From: SZUA-36 sp963727635 | GTDB lineage: Bacteria; Pseudomonadota; Gammaproteobacteria; Xanthomonadales; SZUA-36 | Direction: 5' to 3' | NCBI GenBank assembly: GCA_963727635.1 | Contig: CAVSHP010000015.1 | Coordinates: forward strand, 806,001-870,000 | Length of the DNA: 64,000 nt | Shown: positions 27,416 to 37,981 of the stretch, piece after piece | How the letters are laid out: each line of letters starts with the position of its first letter | How positions within the stretch are numbered: position 1 is the first letter of the stretch | Notes under the pieces: model-generated | What the model was told of the DNA's origin: nothing | What the model saw: only the letters and a program-made list of their open reading frames with translations | Database searches by the model: none | Made by a program: the position numbers and the translations under genes

Positions 27416-28204
27416 CTAACAAAACCAGGTGATGGCATCGCTGCCAAGATACTGCTTTGCGAAGTCGATGACACGGATTTTTGCAACTACGTCACCGCTG
27501 ACCCTGATCGCGAGCTTGGGGTTGTGCGTCATTTCATCCGGTTGCAGGAGACCGGAGCAGTAGGCGCCGGGGTCAAGAAAAATGACCTGCGGGAACTGCG
27601 ATTCCAGTTGCATCCTGACCAACGGGAAGCAGGTACATGCGAGCACCGCGACATCCGTTTCTCCAATGGCCTGCTCGAGCGCAGCACTGAATATGGCATC
27701 CCCGCCATTTTCGCCGGTTTGGAAACGGGCGATTTTCCGTTCAAGTTCCGTCGCCCCGATGGTGCTGACGCGGGTTCCGGGCAAGGCGGAGGCGAGAATT
27801 TCCGGGTAAACCTGCTGCCTGGCGGTGAACTCCGTGCCGATGATCAGGACTTTGCTGCCGGCCAGGCGGGCGGTCTCGGCTTTGACCATCGCCGCAAAAC
27901 AATCGACCATGGTAACGATATGTCTCAGGCTGGAGGACGGCTTGTTGGAGCGTGTCAGTTGCTGGTAGCGGATCGAAAGCGTATTGCAGGCGATGACCAG
28001 GGTGTCCGAGTGTTCCTCGGCAGTTCTCAGCCAACTTTCGACCACCGCCGTAATTTCGCTGTCACTTTTCACCCCGATCGGGTTCACGGCGTAATCGGCC
28101 ATAAAGACCGCGTTACCCGCGCTGCCCGAATTCCACATGGCCTTTATGACCGACAGGCCGCAAACACAGGTATCGGCAATGAAAACCGGCTTTGGGTCTG
28201 GCAT
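27416..28204 (-). CDS. Asp/Glu racemase-family protein
   Basis: A 262-residue protein with the two catalytic cysteine motifs of cofactor-independent amino-acid racemases: VIACNTLSI and LACTCFPLV. Glutamate or aspartate racemases interconvert L and D forms by two-base proton transfer. The N-terminal glycine loop, usually DSGVGGLSV, is DTCVCGLSV here, with two cysteines in place of glycines. The neighbouring DAACS importer, aspartate dehydrogenase and D-aminoacylase favour an acidic substrate, possibly D-aspartate. Confidence 0.83.
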   Translation of the reverse strand: MPDPKPVFIADTCVCGLSVIKAMWNSGSAGNAVFMADYAVNPIGVKSDSEITAVVESWLRTAEEHSDTLVIACNTLSIRYQQLTRSNKPSSSLRHIVTMVDCFAAMVKAETARLAGSKVLIIGTEFTARQQVYPEILASALPGTRVSTIGATELERKIARFQTGENGGDAIFSAALEQAIGETDVAVLACTCFPLVRMQLESQFPQVIFLDPGAYCSGLLQPDEMTHNPKLAIRVSGDVVAKIRVIDFAKQYLGSDAITWFC

Positions 28205-28208
28205 GCTG

Positions 28209-29801
28209 CTAACGGTCTCTCTTGAGCACCTTTCCCGGGAACGCGCCGGTCCGGGTGTTGTTATCGATCACCGGCACGCCGTCGACGATCACGTAGGCAA
28301 AACCGGTCGCATACTGGTGGGGGTGTGCCCAGTCGTCATTATCATCCACCGTGTCGGGGTCAAAAATAACAATGTCGGCCAGCATGCCTTCCGCCAGTGT
28401 GCCCCTGTTTTTGAGACCGATGCGACTGGCGGGCAGGGCGGTCATCTTGTGGATGGCTTCCTCGAGGCTTAAAACGTGTTGTTCACGTACATAATTGCTC
28501 AATACCCTTGGGAAGGTTCCGTAGTTACGTAAGTGCGGAACATTCTTGCCAAACGTTACGGCCGAGCCATCGGAGGCGATGCTGGTGAATGGCGCCTGCA
28601 TGATACGTTGTACATCCCCCTCATCCATCATGAAATAGATCGCCGAGCCTTCGCCGTCATAGAGGATGTCCATCGCCACCTCGGCGCCGTTTTCAACGGT
28701 GGGTTCAAAACCGTTCATCCGGGTGATCTCGGCCAGGGTCTTGCCGGCATATTCCGGGTGGGTTGAAAAGGAGGCCACCGTGATCCGCGACAGGTCGCCG
28801 GCGGCCCTTGCGCCGTTGAGTTTGCCGATGGTATCGGCCTTGATTCTGGCGCGTGTTTCGGGGTCATCCAGGCGGGCCTGGAAGTCCTCCCTGCTGCCGG
28901 CCCTCGCCCAGGCGGGCAACACGTTGGCAAGCCCGGTGCTGCCGGCGGTATAGGGGTACTCATCGACCATCACGTCCAGGCCTTCTTCCCTTGCAGCCTC
29001 GACCATGCCCAGGGTGATGGTGCTGTCGCCCCACATGCTGTTGTCCGCCACCTTGTAGTGGGAAATTTGCACGGGAATGTGCGCCTCGCGGCCAACCGTG
29101 ATCGCCTCTTCGATCGCTTCGATGATCTTGTCGAACTCATTCCTCACGTGGGTTGCGTAGATGCCGCCTTCCTGACCTGCCACCCGCGCGAGCGCAACGA
29201 CCTCGTCGGTTTCTGAATAGGTTCCGGGCAGGTAAATCAAGCCGGTAGACAGACCGAAAGCGCCATCATCCATCGCCTGCCGGACGAGTTCTTTCATCTG
29301 CCCCAGTTCCTCTGCCGTAGGCGCCCGGTTGTCATTGCCCATGACCTCGGCGCGCACGTCGTTGTGGCCGATCAGCATCCCGAGGTTGAGCGCGATACCG
29401 GTGTCTTCAACCGAACGGAAGTAGTCATCGAGGTGTACCGGTGAAATGCCGCAATTGCCTGCCAGCACCGTGGTGACCCCCTGGCGCAGGTAGTTCTCGA
29501 TGCCGGGGTTTTCGCGGATGTTCCGGTCCGCGTGGGTGTGCAGGTCAATAAAGCCCGGCGTGACGGTCAGACCCTTTGCATTGATGACACGCCCGGCATC
29601 CGCGCCAGCGAGATCGCCGATTTTTACAATTTTTCCACCGGCAATCGCGATATCGCCCTGGTAGGCCGGCGCACCCGTGCCGTCAACGATGCTGCCGTTG
29701 CGGATCAACATGTCATAGGCAGGCGGTGCGACGCTGCAGGCGGACAAAACCATCATCGGGATCATCATTGCCAGGTACCTCGGAACCCCGGTTGTCATCA
29801 T
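28209..29801 (-). CDS. D-aminoacylase-type amidohydrolase, probable lipoprotein
   Basis: The product (530 residues) has a signal with a lipobox (MMVLSACS) and then an amidohydrolase/N-acyl-D-amino-acid deacylase fold: DMLIRNGSIVDGTGAP, the metal-binding HTHAD, GNCGIS, YATHVRNE and QISHYKVA. These enzymes remove the acyl group from N-acyl-D-amino acids using zinc. Membrane anchoring suggests action in the periplasm. It ends five bases from the racemase gene in the same direction, and the product D-amino acid would be the racemase substrate. Confidence 0.88.
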   Translation of the reverse strand: MMTTGVPRYLAMMIPMMVLSACSVAPPAYDMLIRNGSIVDGTGAPAYQGDIAIAGGKIVKIGDLAGADAGRVINAKGLTVTPGFIDLHTHADRNIRENPGIENYLRQGVTTVLAGNCGISPVHLDDYFRSVEDTGIALNLGMLIGHNDVRAEVMGNDNRAPTAEELGQMKELVRQAMDDGAFGLSTGLIYLPGTYSETDEVVALARVAGQEGGIYATHVRNEFDKIIEAIEEAITVGREAHIPVQISHYKVADNSMWGDSTITLGMVEAAREEGLDVMVDEYPYTAGSTGLANVLPAWARAGSREDFQARLDDPETRARIKADTIGKLNGARAAGDLSRITVASFSTHPEYAGKTLAEITRMNGFEPTVENGAEVAMDILYDGEGSAIYFMMDEGDVQRIMQAPFTSIASDGSAVTFGKNVPHLRNYGTFPRVLSNYVREQHVLSLEEAIHKMTALPASRIGLKNRGTLAEGMLADIVIFDPDTVDDNDDWAHPHQYATGFAYVIVDGVPVIDNNTRTGAFPGKVLKRDR

Positions 29802-29932
29802 CCATCTCCAAAAAACTTCCTGGCAGATATCCTAATGACGCGAAGCCATTGGAACAAATAGCCATTTGACCATTCCCCATAGCTGTCGGCTATGTCGCCA
29901 TTACATTTTTTCTGCCACCTCGACCGCGTGTG

Positions 29933-31766
29933 TCAGTGCCGCTGAATCTGCCCGCGGACTGCCCCTAACGGTGACTGCCGGGTGTACACGACCAGGTAGA
30001 GATTGCCGTCAAGCAGGTTGTCGACCTCGGCGTTCGGGATCGCCAGTGAGCCCTGCAGCGCATTGCCCAGCAGTGCGATGATCGGGCCGTTTTCAGTGGC
30101 TGCGCCGCGATGCACTTTTATGTCGATGATGTCCGGCTGATCCAGATCTGGAATTTGCAAGCGCGTAGTAAAGCGTCTGGACTGGCCGGTCAAAACGCAG
30201 TTCGCCGCTGGCTGTCTTTGCGTCGAGCACAAACGGGTAAACCAGTTGATCGCTCAGCAGCGATGGTGTCCTGGCCGGCGGCTGCCGCGGTTTGGCCAGT
30301 TGCTCCCAGGCGTAGGCAAGTGCCACCAGGCGGCCCTCCTCGTACGGTCTTGCGAGCAACTCGACACCGATAGGCAGACCATCGGGTGTAAAGCCTGCCG
30401 GTATCGATATCGCCGGCATACCCGAATGAGCAGCAATCCGGCACAGGCTGCCGTACTGGGGTTCGCCGACGTGTTGGGCCTTGACCCGCAGCGCCGGGTA
30501 GACCAGTGCGTCCAGCTTCTGCGTTGTCATGGCTTCAAGCAAAAGACGTGCAACTTCTGTGCGGCCCGCCAGAGCGTTGCGGTAATCGTCCGAGTCCTCA
30601 TCGGTTTTGAGCGAGCGGCGGTAACGCTTCTCGAGCGCTGCATGGTAGTTGCCGGACGCCAGCACTTCTGAAAGGGATTTGACCGGTGCATTCGATTGCT
30701 CGAGGTAGCTCGCCAGGTCAGGCCCGAACTCGATGTCGATGACGCTGGTGTCGGCGAGTAACGCATCCAGGCCGTCGATGTTCAGTTCGACGATTTCGGC
30801 GCCATTATCCGCCATCACCTTGACGGCCTCCCGGACCACTTTTGATACCTCGCCAAATGGTGCTTGCGTATCGAGGTAACCCGTGAGCAAACCGAGGCGG
30901 GCGCCTTTCAGCGCGTCTTTTTGCAAAAATGCCGTATAGCTTTCAGGTACATGGCCGGCTGCCACGGCCGTCTGAGGGTCGGCCGGGTCCGGACCAACGG
31001 TCACATCCAGCACCGTCACCAGGTCGATCATGCTGCGCGCCAGCGGCCCGCCCACATCCTGCGTATGCGAAAGCGGAATGATGCCATCACGGCTGGACAG
31101 ACCCTGGGTGACGCGTAATCCGAACAGGTTGTTTTGCGCGGCAGGGATACGGATTGATCCGCAGGTATCGCTACCCATGCCGACCGCGGCAAAGTTGGCC
31201 GCCACCCCGGCGGCAGTGCCGCCGCTTGAACCACCGGGATTCCTGCCGGGATCGTATGGATTCAGCGTCTGCCCGCCGAGTGAGCTGATTGTCTCGATGC
31301 CGCGCGCGAACTCGTGCATATTGGTCTTGCCGATAAACACCGCACCTGCTTCGCGCAGTTTGCGTACCTGGAAACCATCGTCGGGTGGCACAAAGCCGGT
31401 CAAGGCCACCGCACTGGCCGTGGTTGGCATGTCATGGGTGTCGTAATTGTCCTTCAGCAGGACCGGTATGCCGTGCAGGGGGCCACGGGGCCCCTTCTCA
31501 GCACGTTCACGATCGAGCGCTGCGGCCTCTTCGAGTGCACGTGGATTGATATAGATAACGGCATTGAGTTGCGGACCCTTGTGGTCAAACGCTTCGATGC
31601 GTTCGAGGTATTGCGCTACCAGTTCCCGCGAGGTCGTTTCACCATGCTGCATCGCCGCCTGCAATTCCGGAATCGTCAATTCGTAGGCATCGAAGCCCCG
31701 GGTTTGCGCGGGTAGGGCGGAGATGGGAAGCAGGGTTGCCATAAGAACCAATATGAGTCGGGTCAT
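29933..31766 (-). pseudogene. Amidase fused to a C-terminal CHRD domain; frameshift between them
   Basis: The amidase part (residues about 20-500) has a signal peptide (LILVLMATLLPISALPAQ) and the amidase-signature triad: Lys in LLKDN, the cis-Ser in NPGGSSGGTAAG and the nucleophile Ser in GSDTCGSIRIPA. The C-terminus then enters a CHRD domain (FVLDAKTASGELRFDRPVQTLYYA) that continues in another frame as RLQIPDLDQPDIIDIKVHRG to GAVRGQIQRH. The break is near 30163, where a GCGC could be a contraction from GCGCGC. Amidase plus CHRD is an unusual pair for a secreted enzyme. As written, translation from the start gives a 557-residue product with a short out-of-frame tail after the break. Confidence 0.82.
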
Positions 31767-31860
31767 TTTTCAAGGATAGTGGAACTTGGCGATGGTCGCG
31801 AGCAAAAAGTATCCGGATAAGAAATATGAAGCCGAACAGGCCAAACCGGCACCCGAGCCG

Positions 31861-32850
31861 TCAATGGTGTTCACGCGCCTCGGTCGGTGAATGACCAAAC
31901 CAGCCCTTGAACGCGCGCGAAAAGGAGCTGATGTCCGTATAGCCGAGGAGGAAAGCAATCTCCGTGATGTTGTAGTTCCGGTTCCTGATGTAGCGCCCGG
32001 CGAGGTCCGTCCGGACCTGTTCGAGCAAGGTGCGGAATGTCTCATTTTTTTCACGCAGCTTGCGGTGCAGTGTTCGCGTGCTCATGTGGAGCGCGCGCGC
32101 CAGGTCGTTTTCGGTGACACGGCCGGAGGGTAATTGTTCCGCCAACCGCATGCGGCTCTGATTGAGAATATTGTTCTGATTGAGTTTCAACAGATGTCGC
32201 CGGATAGACGCGTCGTGAAGCGCGACAAGTTCGGAGTTTGCGACGGGCAGGGGGATATCCGCCTGTTCGTTGCTGAAGGCCAGGGTGACTTCGGGCTGAT
32301 CAAATTTGACGATCGGCCCGAAAAACTCCAGCCAGGGTTGCGGGTCAGGCGGCGCCGGTCTCCTCAGGTTGACTTCGAGGGGTTCGAGACCTGCGCCGAA
32401 ATTCAACCGGCACATCGCCAGCAACTGGGCCTGGTGCAGATCGTCGAGTACTTCGCGGCAGGATTGCTCACGGATCGTTTGGTAGGCGACCTGGACGCGA
32501 TCGGGCAACTCCCTTACCTGGATATTGGAATTTTCATCGAGCAAGGCCTGGAACCGTTCCAGGCGTTTGAGCGCGGAACGCAGATTGAAACTCACCAGCC
32601 AGGCGTGACCGAGCGCGCCGAAGTACGAGGGGTGCAAGGCGCGTGCTGTACGCACGCCGACTGCCGGATCCTTGACGAGCCTGGACACGCGTGCCAGCGC
32701 ATTGTCGAAATCGGAAAAACTGACACGTTCAACGAGCAAGGTCTTTCTGTCCGGCCGGTAAAGCGAAGCATCGATGGCGGGACCCGGGTCGAGACCATAA
32801 GATTCGACCGTTCGCCACAGGATACCTAGTGCTGGGGCATACACCGTCAA
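31861..32850 (-). CDS. AraC-family transcriptional regulator (OruR/Arabinose_bd type)
   Basis: The 329-residue protein has an N-terminal ligand-binding domain (AraC_binding_2/Arabinose_bd type, residues 15-190) and a C-terminal HTH pair: ARALHMSTRTLHRKLREKNETF and ITEIAFLLGYTDISSFSRAFKGWFG. The TTG start at 32850 is chosen because AGGAG lies eight bases upstream and the frame closes shortly before it. It lies 94 bases upstream of the amidase gene in the same direction, so control of the amidase/D-aminoacylase cluster is likely. Confidence 0.88.
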   Translation of the reverse strand: MTVYAPALGILWRTVESYGLDPGPAIDASLYRPDRKTLLVERVSFSDFDNALARVSRLVKDPAVGVRTARALHPSYFGALGHAWLVSFNLRSALKRLERFQALLDENSNIQVRELPDRVQVAYQTIREQSCREVLDDLHQAQLLAMCRLNFGAGLEPLEVNLRRPAPPDPQPWLEFFGPIVKFDQPEVTLAFSNEQADIPLPVANSELVALHDASIRRHLLKLNQNNILNQSRMRLAEQLPSGRVTENDLARALHMSTRTLHRKLREKNETFRTLLEQVRTDLAGRYIRNRNYNITEIAFLLGYTDISSFSRAFKGWFGHSPTEAREHH

Positions 32851-33063
32851 ATCATCAACTCCTGCTTTGGGAATGGCTCATTCTCGTTAAATAAATTGAA
32901 ATCGTCAAACGGTTGACTCGATTTGCAATGCGGCCTGACCCGCAAATCGTTAGTCTGCGCCACCGCATCGGATCCGGTTCGCCGTACCCGGTGATTCCAA
33001 AAATCCGTCTACGGACACGCAGACGGAAACATCAAGAAACAGCTGAAACACGGGAGCAAAATT

Positions 33064-33705
33064 GTGAATAGATACATTCATAAGATTTTTCGCAGCGTAA
33101 CGATTATCGCCTCAATCGCCTTCCTGGCGTCGGGCATGAGCGTCGCGCAGGCGAAGATGATGAAAAAGCAGAACCTTTTGGATCTGATGGCACACACCGA
33201 TTCGATACTGATCGGCACGGTTACAAACAAAACGGACGGTTTCTACATGGGACTGCCCTATACCGAAATCACCCTGGATGTCGGTCAGAGCATCAAGGGT
33301 AATCCGGGTTCGAAGTACACCTTTCGCCAGTTTGGCCTGATCAAACCCAAATCCATGGGTGACGGCCGCGTCAACCTGATGGTCACCCCGGCTGGCTGGC
33401 CGACCTACGCCAAAGGCGAGCAGGTGATGTTGTTCCTGGCCAAACCGGCTTCTGAGACGGGCTTTCAGACCACCGCGGGCCTGACCCAGGGCAAGTTCAC
33501 CATCCAGGGCAATCGTATTGCCAATGACACCGACAATGACGCCCTGTTTGATGGTGTGAAGATCACCGGAAAACTGAGTACGGCTCAGCAGGACCTGGTT
33601 AAACAGACCGGTGGGGCATTTCAAACACAGGCGTTTTTCAATTTGGTCAAGACCGCCGTCAATGAGAAATGGATCGAAAACGGAGTAATGACCAATGAAA
33701 AATAA
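33064..33705 (+). CDS. Secreted protein paired with the matrixin gene
   Basis: A 213-residue protein with a signal peptide (VTIIASIAFLASGMSVAQA). The mature part LMAHTDSILIGTVTNKTDGFYMGLPYTEITLDVGQSIKG resembles secreted proteins with a beta-strand OB-like or cystatin-like start; I know no family name. The GTG at 33064 has GGGAG seven bases upstream. It overlaps the matrixin gene by 11 bases, so the two are translationally coupled. It could be a chaperone, inhibitor or partner of the protease, which is inference from the overlap. Confidence 0.7.
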   Translation: MNRYIHKIFRSVTIIASIAFLASGMSVAQAKMMKKQNLLDLMAHTDSILIGTVTNKTDGFYMGLPYTEITLDVGQSIKGNPGSKYTFRQFGLIKPKSMGDGRVNLMVTPAGWPTYAKGEQVMLFLAKPASETGFQTTAGLTQGKFTIQGNRIANDTDNDALFDGVKITGKLSTAQQDLVKQTGGAFQTQAFFNLVKTAVNEKWIENGVMTNEK

Positions 33706-36260
33706 TTTTTTGAAAAAGTCCCTGGCTGCCGGTATTGCAGTTGCAGGTCTGACCAGCATCGCGGCGCAGGCCTACGGCCCGCTGTATATTTTTGATTATG
33801 CCACCGGCACACCCTATCGCTGGGATGTAAGCAATCCGGTACCGGTCTATACCGACGGTGGAAACTTCGCTTCCGGCACGGTATCACTTTATGTAGATAC
33901 GCCGGAAACCTGCAACGAGGCCGATGGCTGGAATTGTGGTCACTACGAAGATTCTTATGTCGAGTTCACCAACGAGCAGGGTGTGGCCCGCGTTGAAGAC
34001 GCACTGGCTTCCTGGTCCGCCGTTCCAACTTCCACCTTCCAGGCCGAGCGTGTTGGCAGTTTTGCAGACATCGGTATTGGTGGTGATGATGGTGATATCA
34101 CCGGCGCCCCTGAAGAATTCAGCACCGATGAAAATGGCAATACCATTCACGAAATCATCGGAACCGATAACGGCGGCGGCGTCCACGTGGTGTTTGACGA
34201 AGACGGTTCGGTCATGGCCAACGTCCTGGGTGCGCCCTACGGTGTACTGGGTGTTGCCTCGCCGGAATGGGCTGACGAGACGACCGGCACCATTACCGAA
34301 GGCTGGGTCGTCATCGGCGGCGCTAACACCTACTACAATGATACCGACCTGCAGCAGATGGCCGGCGTTATCACGCACGAACTGGGTCACTCCTTCAACC
34401 TGGCGCATACCCAGACCAATGGTCACGTGGTGTTGTACGAAAATCAGGCCGTGGTGACAACGGGTCCGGTTGACTGCTCCGCCCACTGGGCCGTGGGTGG
34501 CGACTACCGGTTGCCGTTTCCCCAGGACACGGTTCCTACGGCAGAAGACGTAGCCGTGATGTATCCGTACATCAACACGGATCCGAACGAGTGGGCCAAT
34601 TCAACGGGCGAGTACCAGGCAACGGTCAACACGGCCGAAGATTTTGCTGGCATATCTACGCTTTACCCCGCAGCAAACTTTGCCTCGGATAGCGGCTCCA
34701 TCTCGGGCTCCGTCACCTATCCGTTCAGCACGAATGGAATCATCGGTATCAATATCGTTGCGCGTAACATCGACAACCCCTTCGAAGACGCCATCACCGT
34801 GATGAGCGGTGACTGGAACGACGGTGTTCCCGGTGCTGCCCAGGGTGCAGGTGAATTCACCATGCATGGCCTGACACCCGGTGCCCGGTATGTCGTTTCC
34901 GTGGAGAACATCTTCGCCGGCGGTTTTCCGACGCCAACGATGTTTTTGCCCGGACCGACGGAGTATTACAACGGCGCCGGTGAGAGCGACAACGCTGCTA
35001 CCGACGACGCCTGCGACTACGAGGAAATCGTGGTGGCCGCCGGTGCAACCCGCACGGGTGTCGATATTCATGTCAACGGTATGAAGAAGACCCCCAGGCT
35101 GGAGATCAACCCCGCACCCGATGCCAACAATATCACCGAGAGTGGCCAGACCATGGGTGGCACCGTTGTCAACTGGTATGGTGATGCGCTGAGCTGGTTG
35201 TACGATGCCGGGCGTGATGAATATACCCTTTTGCCGATGGGCGGCATCACGATGAGTGACAATGGTTCGGTGGTTGCCGGTCGTGTCTTCTACCAGAACC
35301 AGTATCTTCCGGCGCGCATGGTACCCGGCAAGAAAATCGAAATCATCCCCACCCCGGGTAATAATGCCTGTGATGAGGGTGGTGGCTACGATGACTACTA
35401 CAACAACTTTGCGATCTCACCGGATGGCAGCATCATGGGTGGATTCCTGTACAACTGCGACAATATCGAAGGACAGCGTAACTTTGTCGCCGTCCGCTGC
35501 AACCTACAGTGACAAAGATGGCTGGACGATACTCAACGACCACTATGACAATCAGAGTTCACGCGTTGACGGTATAGCCAACGACGGCACCGCAGTTGGC
35601 TGGTCTGAACAAGAGACTGGCTGGTGGGAAGGCCGCATCTGGAAAGACGGTGTCGAAACCAGCATGAAGGACGTTGCACCGGCGAACTTCACTGAAGTCG
35701 GCCAGGCGATGGCCGTGACCTCCGACGGCTCAATGGTCATCGGTATCGACGCCCTGAACGAGTTCTATAACGCGCGTGGTTATACCTATAACACCCGTAC
35801 GTCCGAGTTCAAAATCCTGGATATCTACGAGGAATGTTCGCCGTGGGATTGGTTCTGCTTTGGTGAAAATCCATTCAACCCGTATGACATCTCGGATGAA
35901 GGTACGATCGTCGGCGCCATCAGCGGCGGGTCCTCGAGTGCGATGATGGTGAATGACGTGCTTGGCACCCAGAAGCTGGTTGATTTCCTCAAGGCGCAGG
36001 GTGTGATCAACGCAACCGACCTGGGAATTGCCTCCGCTGCACGAAAGATCTCGAGCAACGGCAGGCATATCACCGGCTGGACCGCAACTGACTATCAAAC
36101 GGTCAGCTTCAGCCTGACGTTCGATCAGCTTTGGGTTTGCCGCAACGGTAAATCAATGCAGGTTGGTTATCCGACCGGCGTTGCTTCACAGTTGAAGAAG
36201 GGTGCGACCCTGGGCATGTGCGAGGCGGATCTGCCGCTGCAGTACAAGTCCAACTACTAA
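33695..36260 (+). pseudogene. Secreted matrixin-like metalloprotease with C-terminal repeats; one frameshift
   Basis: The N-terminus is a signal peptide (KKSLAAGIAVAGLTSIAAQA). The protease domain holds HELGHSFNLAH (228-238), the HExxHxxGxxH-like zinc site in which the third ligand position is His238. A Met-turn candidate follows (AVMYPY). The C-terminal part has HAF-type 'GISDNGTVVGWS' repeats (DGIANDGTAVGWSEQ, DISDEGTIVGAISGG). The first frame stops at 35512 (NFVAVRCNLQ), and the repeats continue in the next frame from about 35500 to the stop at 36260. A one-base indel would join them. The short form alone would keep the protease. Confidence 0.8.
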
Positions 36261-36283
36261 ACCTGGTCTGCAGTCAGATCAAG

Positions 36284-36313
36284 AAGGCGGCTCATCGGAG
36301 CCGCCTTTTTTTT
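36284..36313 (+). terminator. Intrinsic terminator after the matrixin gene
   Basis: The perfect arms AAGGCGGCTC and GAGCCGCCTT flank a four-base loop (ATCG) and are followed by a run of eight T. It sits 24 bases after the stop of the matrixin reading frame. This fits a strong intrinsic terminator. Confidence 0.92.
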
Positions 36314-36475
36314 GCTCGCGAAAACGAGTTGCGTAAGTGCTTTTTATTTTAGTGCAATGGCTCAAAGCACCTGGATGCCCGGCATGAATAAATTGATCAA
36401 ACCAGGCAGATATACATTGTATTTGCGCAAGCTTGCTTTTATGTTTAGGCCTGCAAAAAAACTTGAAGAATCATC

Positions 36476-37909
36476 ATGAGGGATAATCAATCCGCCGTCG
36501 GCTTCGCCGGCTTTCCGCGTGTTTTCTGGATTGCCAATTCAGTCGAATTGCTGGAGCGGGCCGCCTACTACGGCGTGTTCATTGTCATCACTTTGTATTT
36601 ATCGAGAATCCTTGGTTTTAACGATGTCCAGGCCGCCTGGCTCGCCGGCGGGTTTTCGGCGGGTCTGTATCTTCTGCCAACATTTTCCGGCGCATTGGCT
36701 GACAAAATAGGTTTTCGCAAGGCCCTGTTGCTGGCTTTTGCCCTGCTCAGTATCGGTTATCTCAGCCTGGCGTTGTTGCCGTTGGCGCTGGAACAGCACG
36801 GACTCGTCGAGTATGGCCGACAGGTCACATTTACCGGTCTGCAGCAGGCGGCTGTGCGTTGGTCAATCGTACCTATCATGGTCGTCATCATGATTGGCGG
36901 TTCCTTCATCAAGGCGGTGATCACCGGCACGGTGGCGACCTCGACCACCGAAGCGAATCGTGCGAAGGGTTTTTCAATCTTCTACATGATGGTCAACGTC
37001 GGTGCGTTTTCCGGCAAGACGATCGTCAAACCATTGCGTGAATCGATGGGTGACCTGGGTCTGATCAACCTGAATTACTTTGCCGCGGGTATGACCTTGC
37101 TGGCATTTGTCAGTATCTTCCTGTTCTTCAGAAATGCAGAGCGAACAACCCAGGGCAAAACGTTGCAGCAGATCTTGCAGGCACTGTGGCGGGTGCTGAC
37201 CAATGGCCGTCTGATCACATTGATCCTGATCATTACCGGTTTCTGGATGGTGCAGCACCAACTCTATGCGACGATGCCCAAGTACGTTTTGAGAATGGCA
37301 GGCGAGGGCGCATCACCTTCCTGGTACGCCAATGTCAATCCCCTCGTGGTGGTCCTGACCGTCGCTCTCGTCACCTCGATGATGAGACGGAAAAGTGCGT
37401 TGTTTTCGATGACAACGGGTATGTTTATCATGCCGGTTTCGGCACTGGCTATGGCCAGTGGCAACCTGATTCATGGCAATGTCGACCTGGGATTCATGAG
37501 CGTTCATCCGATTGCGCTGATGATGATCGTCGGCATCGTCTTCCAGGGGTTGGCGGAATCATTCATATCGCCGCGTTTCCTGGAGTTCTTTTCACTGCAG
37601 GCGCCAAAGGGCGAAGAGGCGATGTACCTTGGGTTTTCACACCTGCACTCGTTTATCAGTTCCATCCTGGGCTTTGGCCTGTCGGGCTATTTGCTGGATG
37701 CCTTTTGCCCCGATCCGCGAAAATTCACCAGTCACGAGGCATGGCAGGCAGCGGCGGCAAATGCGCATTACATCTGGTACATTTTTGCGGCAATTGCGTT
37801 GTTCGCGGCCGTTGCGCTGATCATTTATGGTCGTGTTATTCGTTACCTGGATGAAAAAAACGCGCCCGGAAATGTTTTGGAAGCTGAATTGGCAAGTGAA
37901 CTCATTTAG
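36476..37909 (+). CDS. POT/PTR-type MFS transporter
   Basis: The 477-residue protein has twelve or more membrane helices and early MFS/POT phrases: FWIANSVELLERAAYYGVFIVITLYLS, and ADKIGFRKALLLAFALLSIGYL with the R-K that marks the cytoplasmic loop. ELLERAAYY resembles the ExxER motif of proton-dependent oligopeptide transporters, where E and R are needed for proton coupling. The likely substrate is di- or tripeptides. The AGCS gene follows in the same direction, giving a peptide/amino-acid uptake pair. Confidence 0.83.
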   Translation: MRDNQSAVGFAGFPRVFWIANSVELLERAAYYGVFIVITLYLSRILGFNDVQAAWLAGGFSAGLYLLPTFSGALADKIGFRKALLLAFALLSIGYLSLALLPLALEQHGLVEYGRQVTFTGLQQAAVRWSIVPIMVVIMIGGSFIKAVITGTVATSTTEANRAKGFSIFYMMVNVGAFSGKTIVKPLRESMGDLGLINLNYFAAGMTLLAFVSIFLFFRNAERTTQGKTLQQILQALWRVLTNGRLITLILIITGFWMVQHQLYATMPKYVLRMAGEGASPSWYANVNPLVVVLTVALVTSMMRRKSALFSMTTGMFIMPVSALAMASGNLIHGNVDLGFMSVHPIALMMIVGIVFQGLAESFISPRFLEFFSLQAPKGEEAMYLGFSHLHSFISSILGFGLSGYLLDAFCPDPRKFTSHEAWQAAAANAHYIWYIFAAIALFAAVALIIYGRVIRYLDEKNAPGNVLEAELASELI

Positions 37910-37981
37910 GATCAGGCCACGCCGATGAAATGGGGCCGGTGAGAAACGATAACATTCTAATAACCTTCAGGAAGTCTACAA

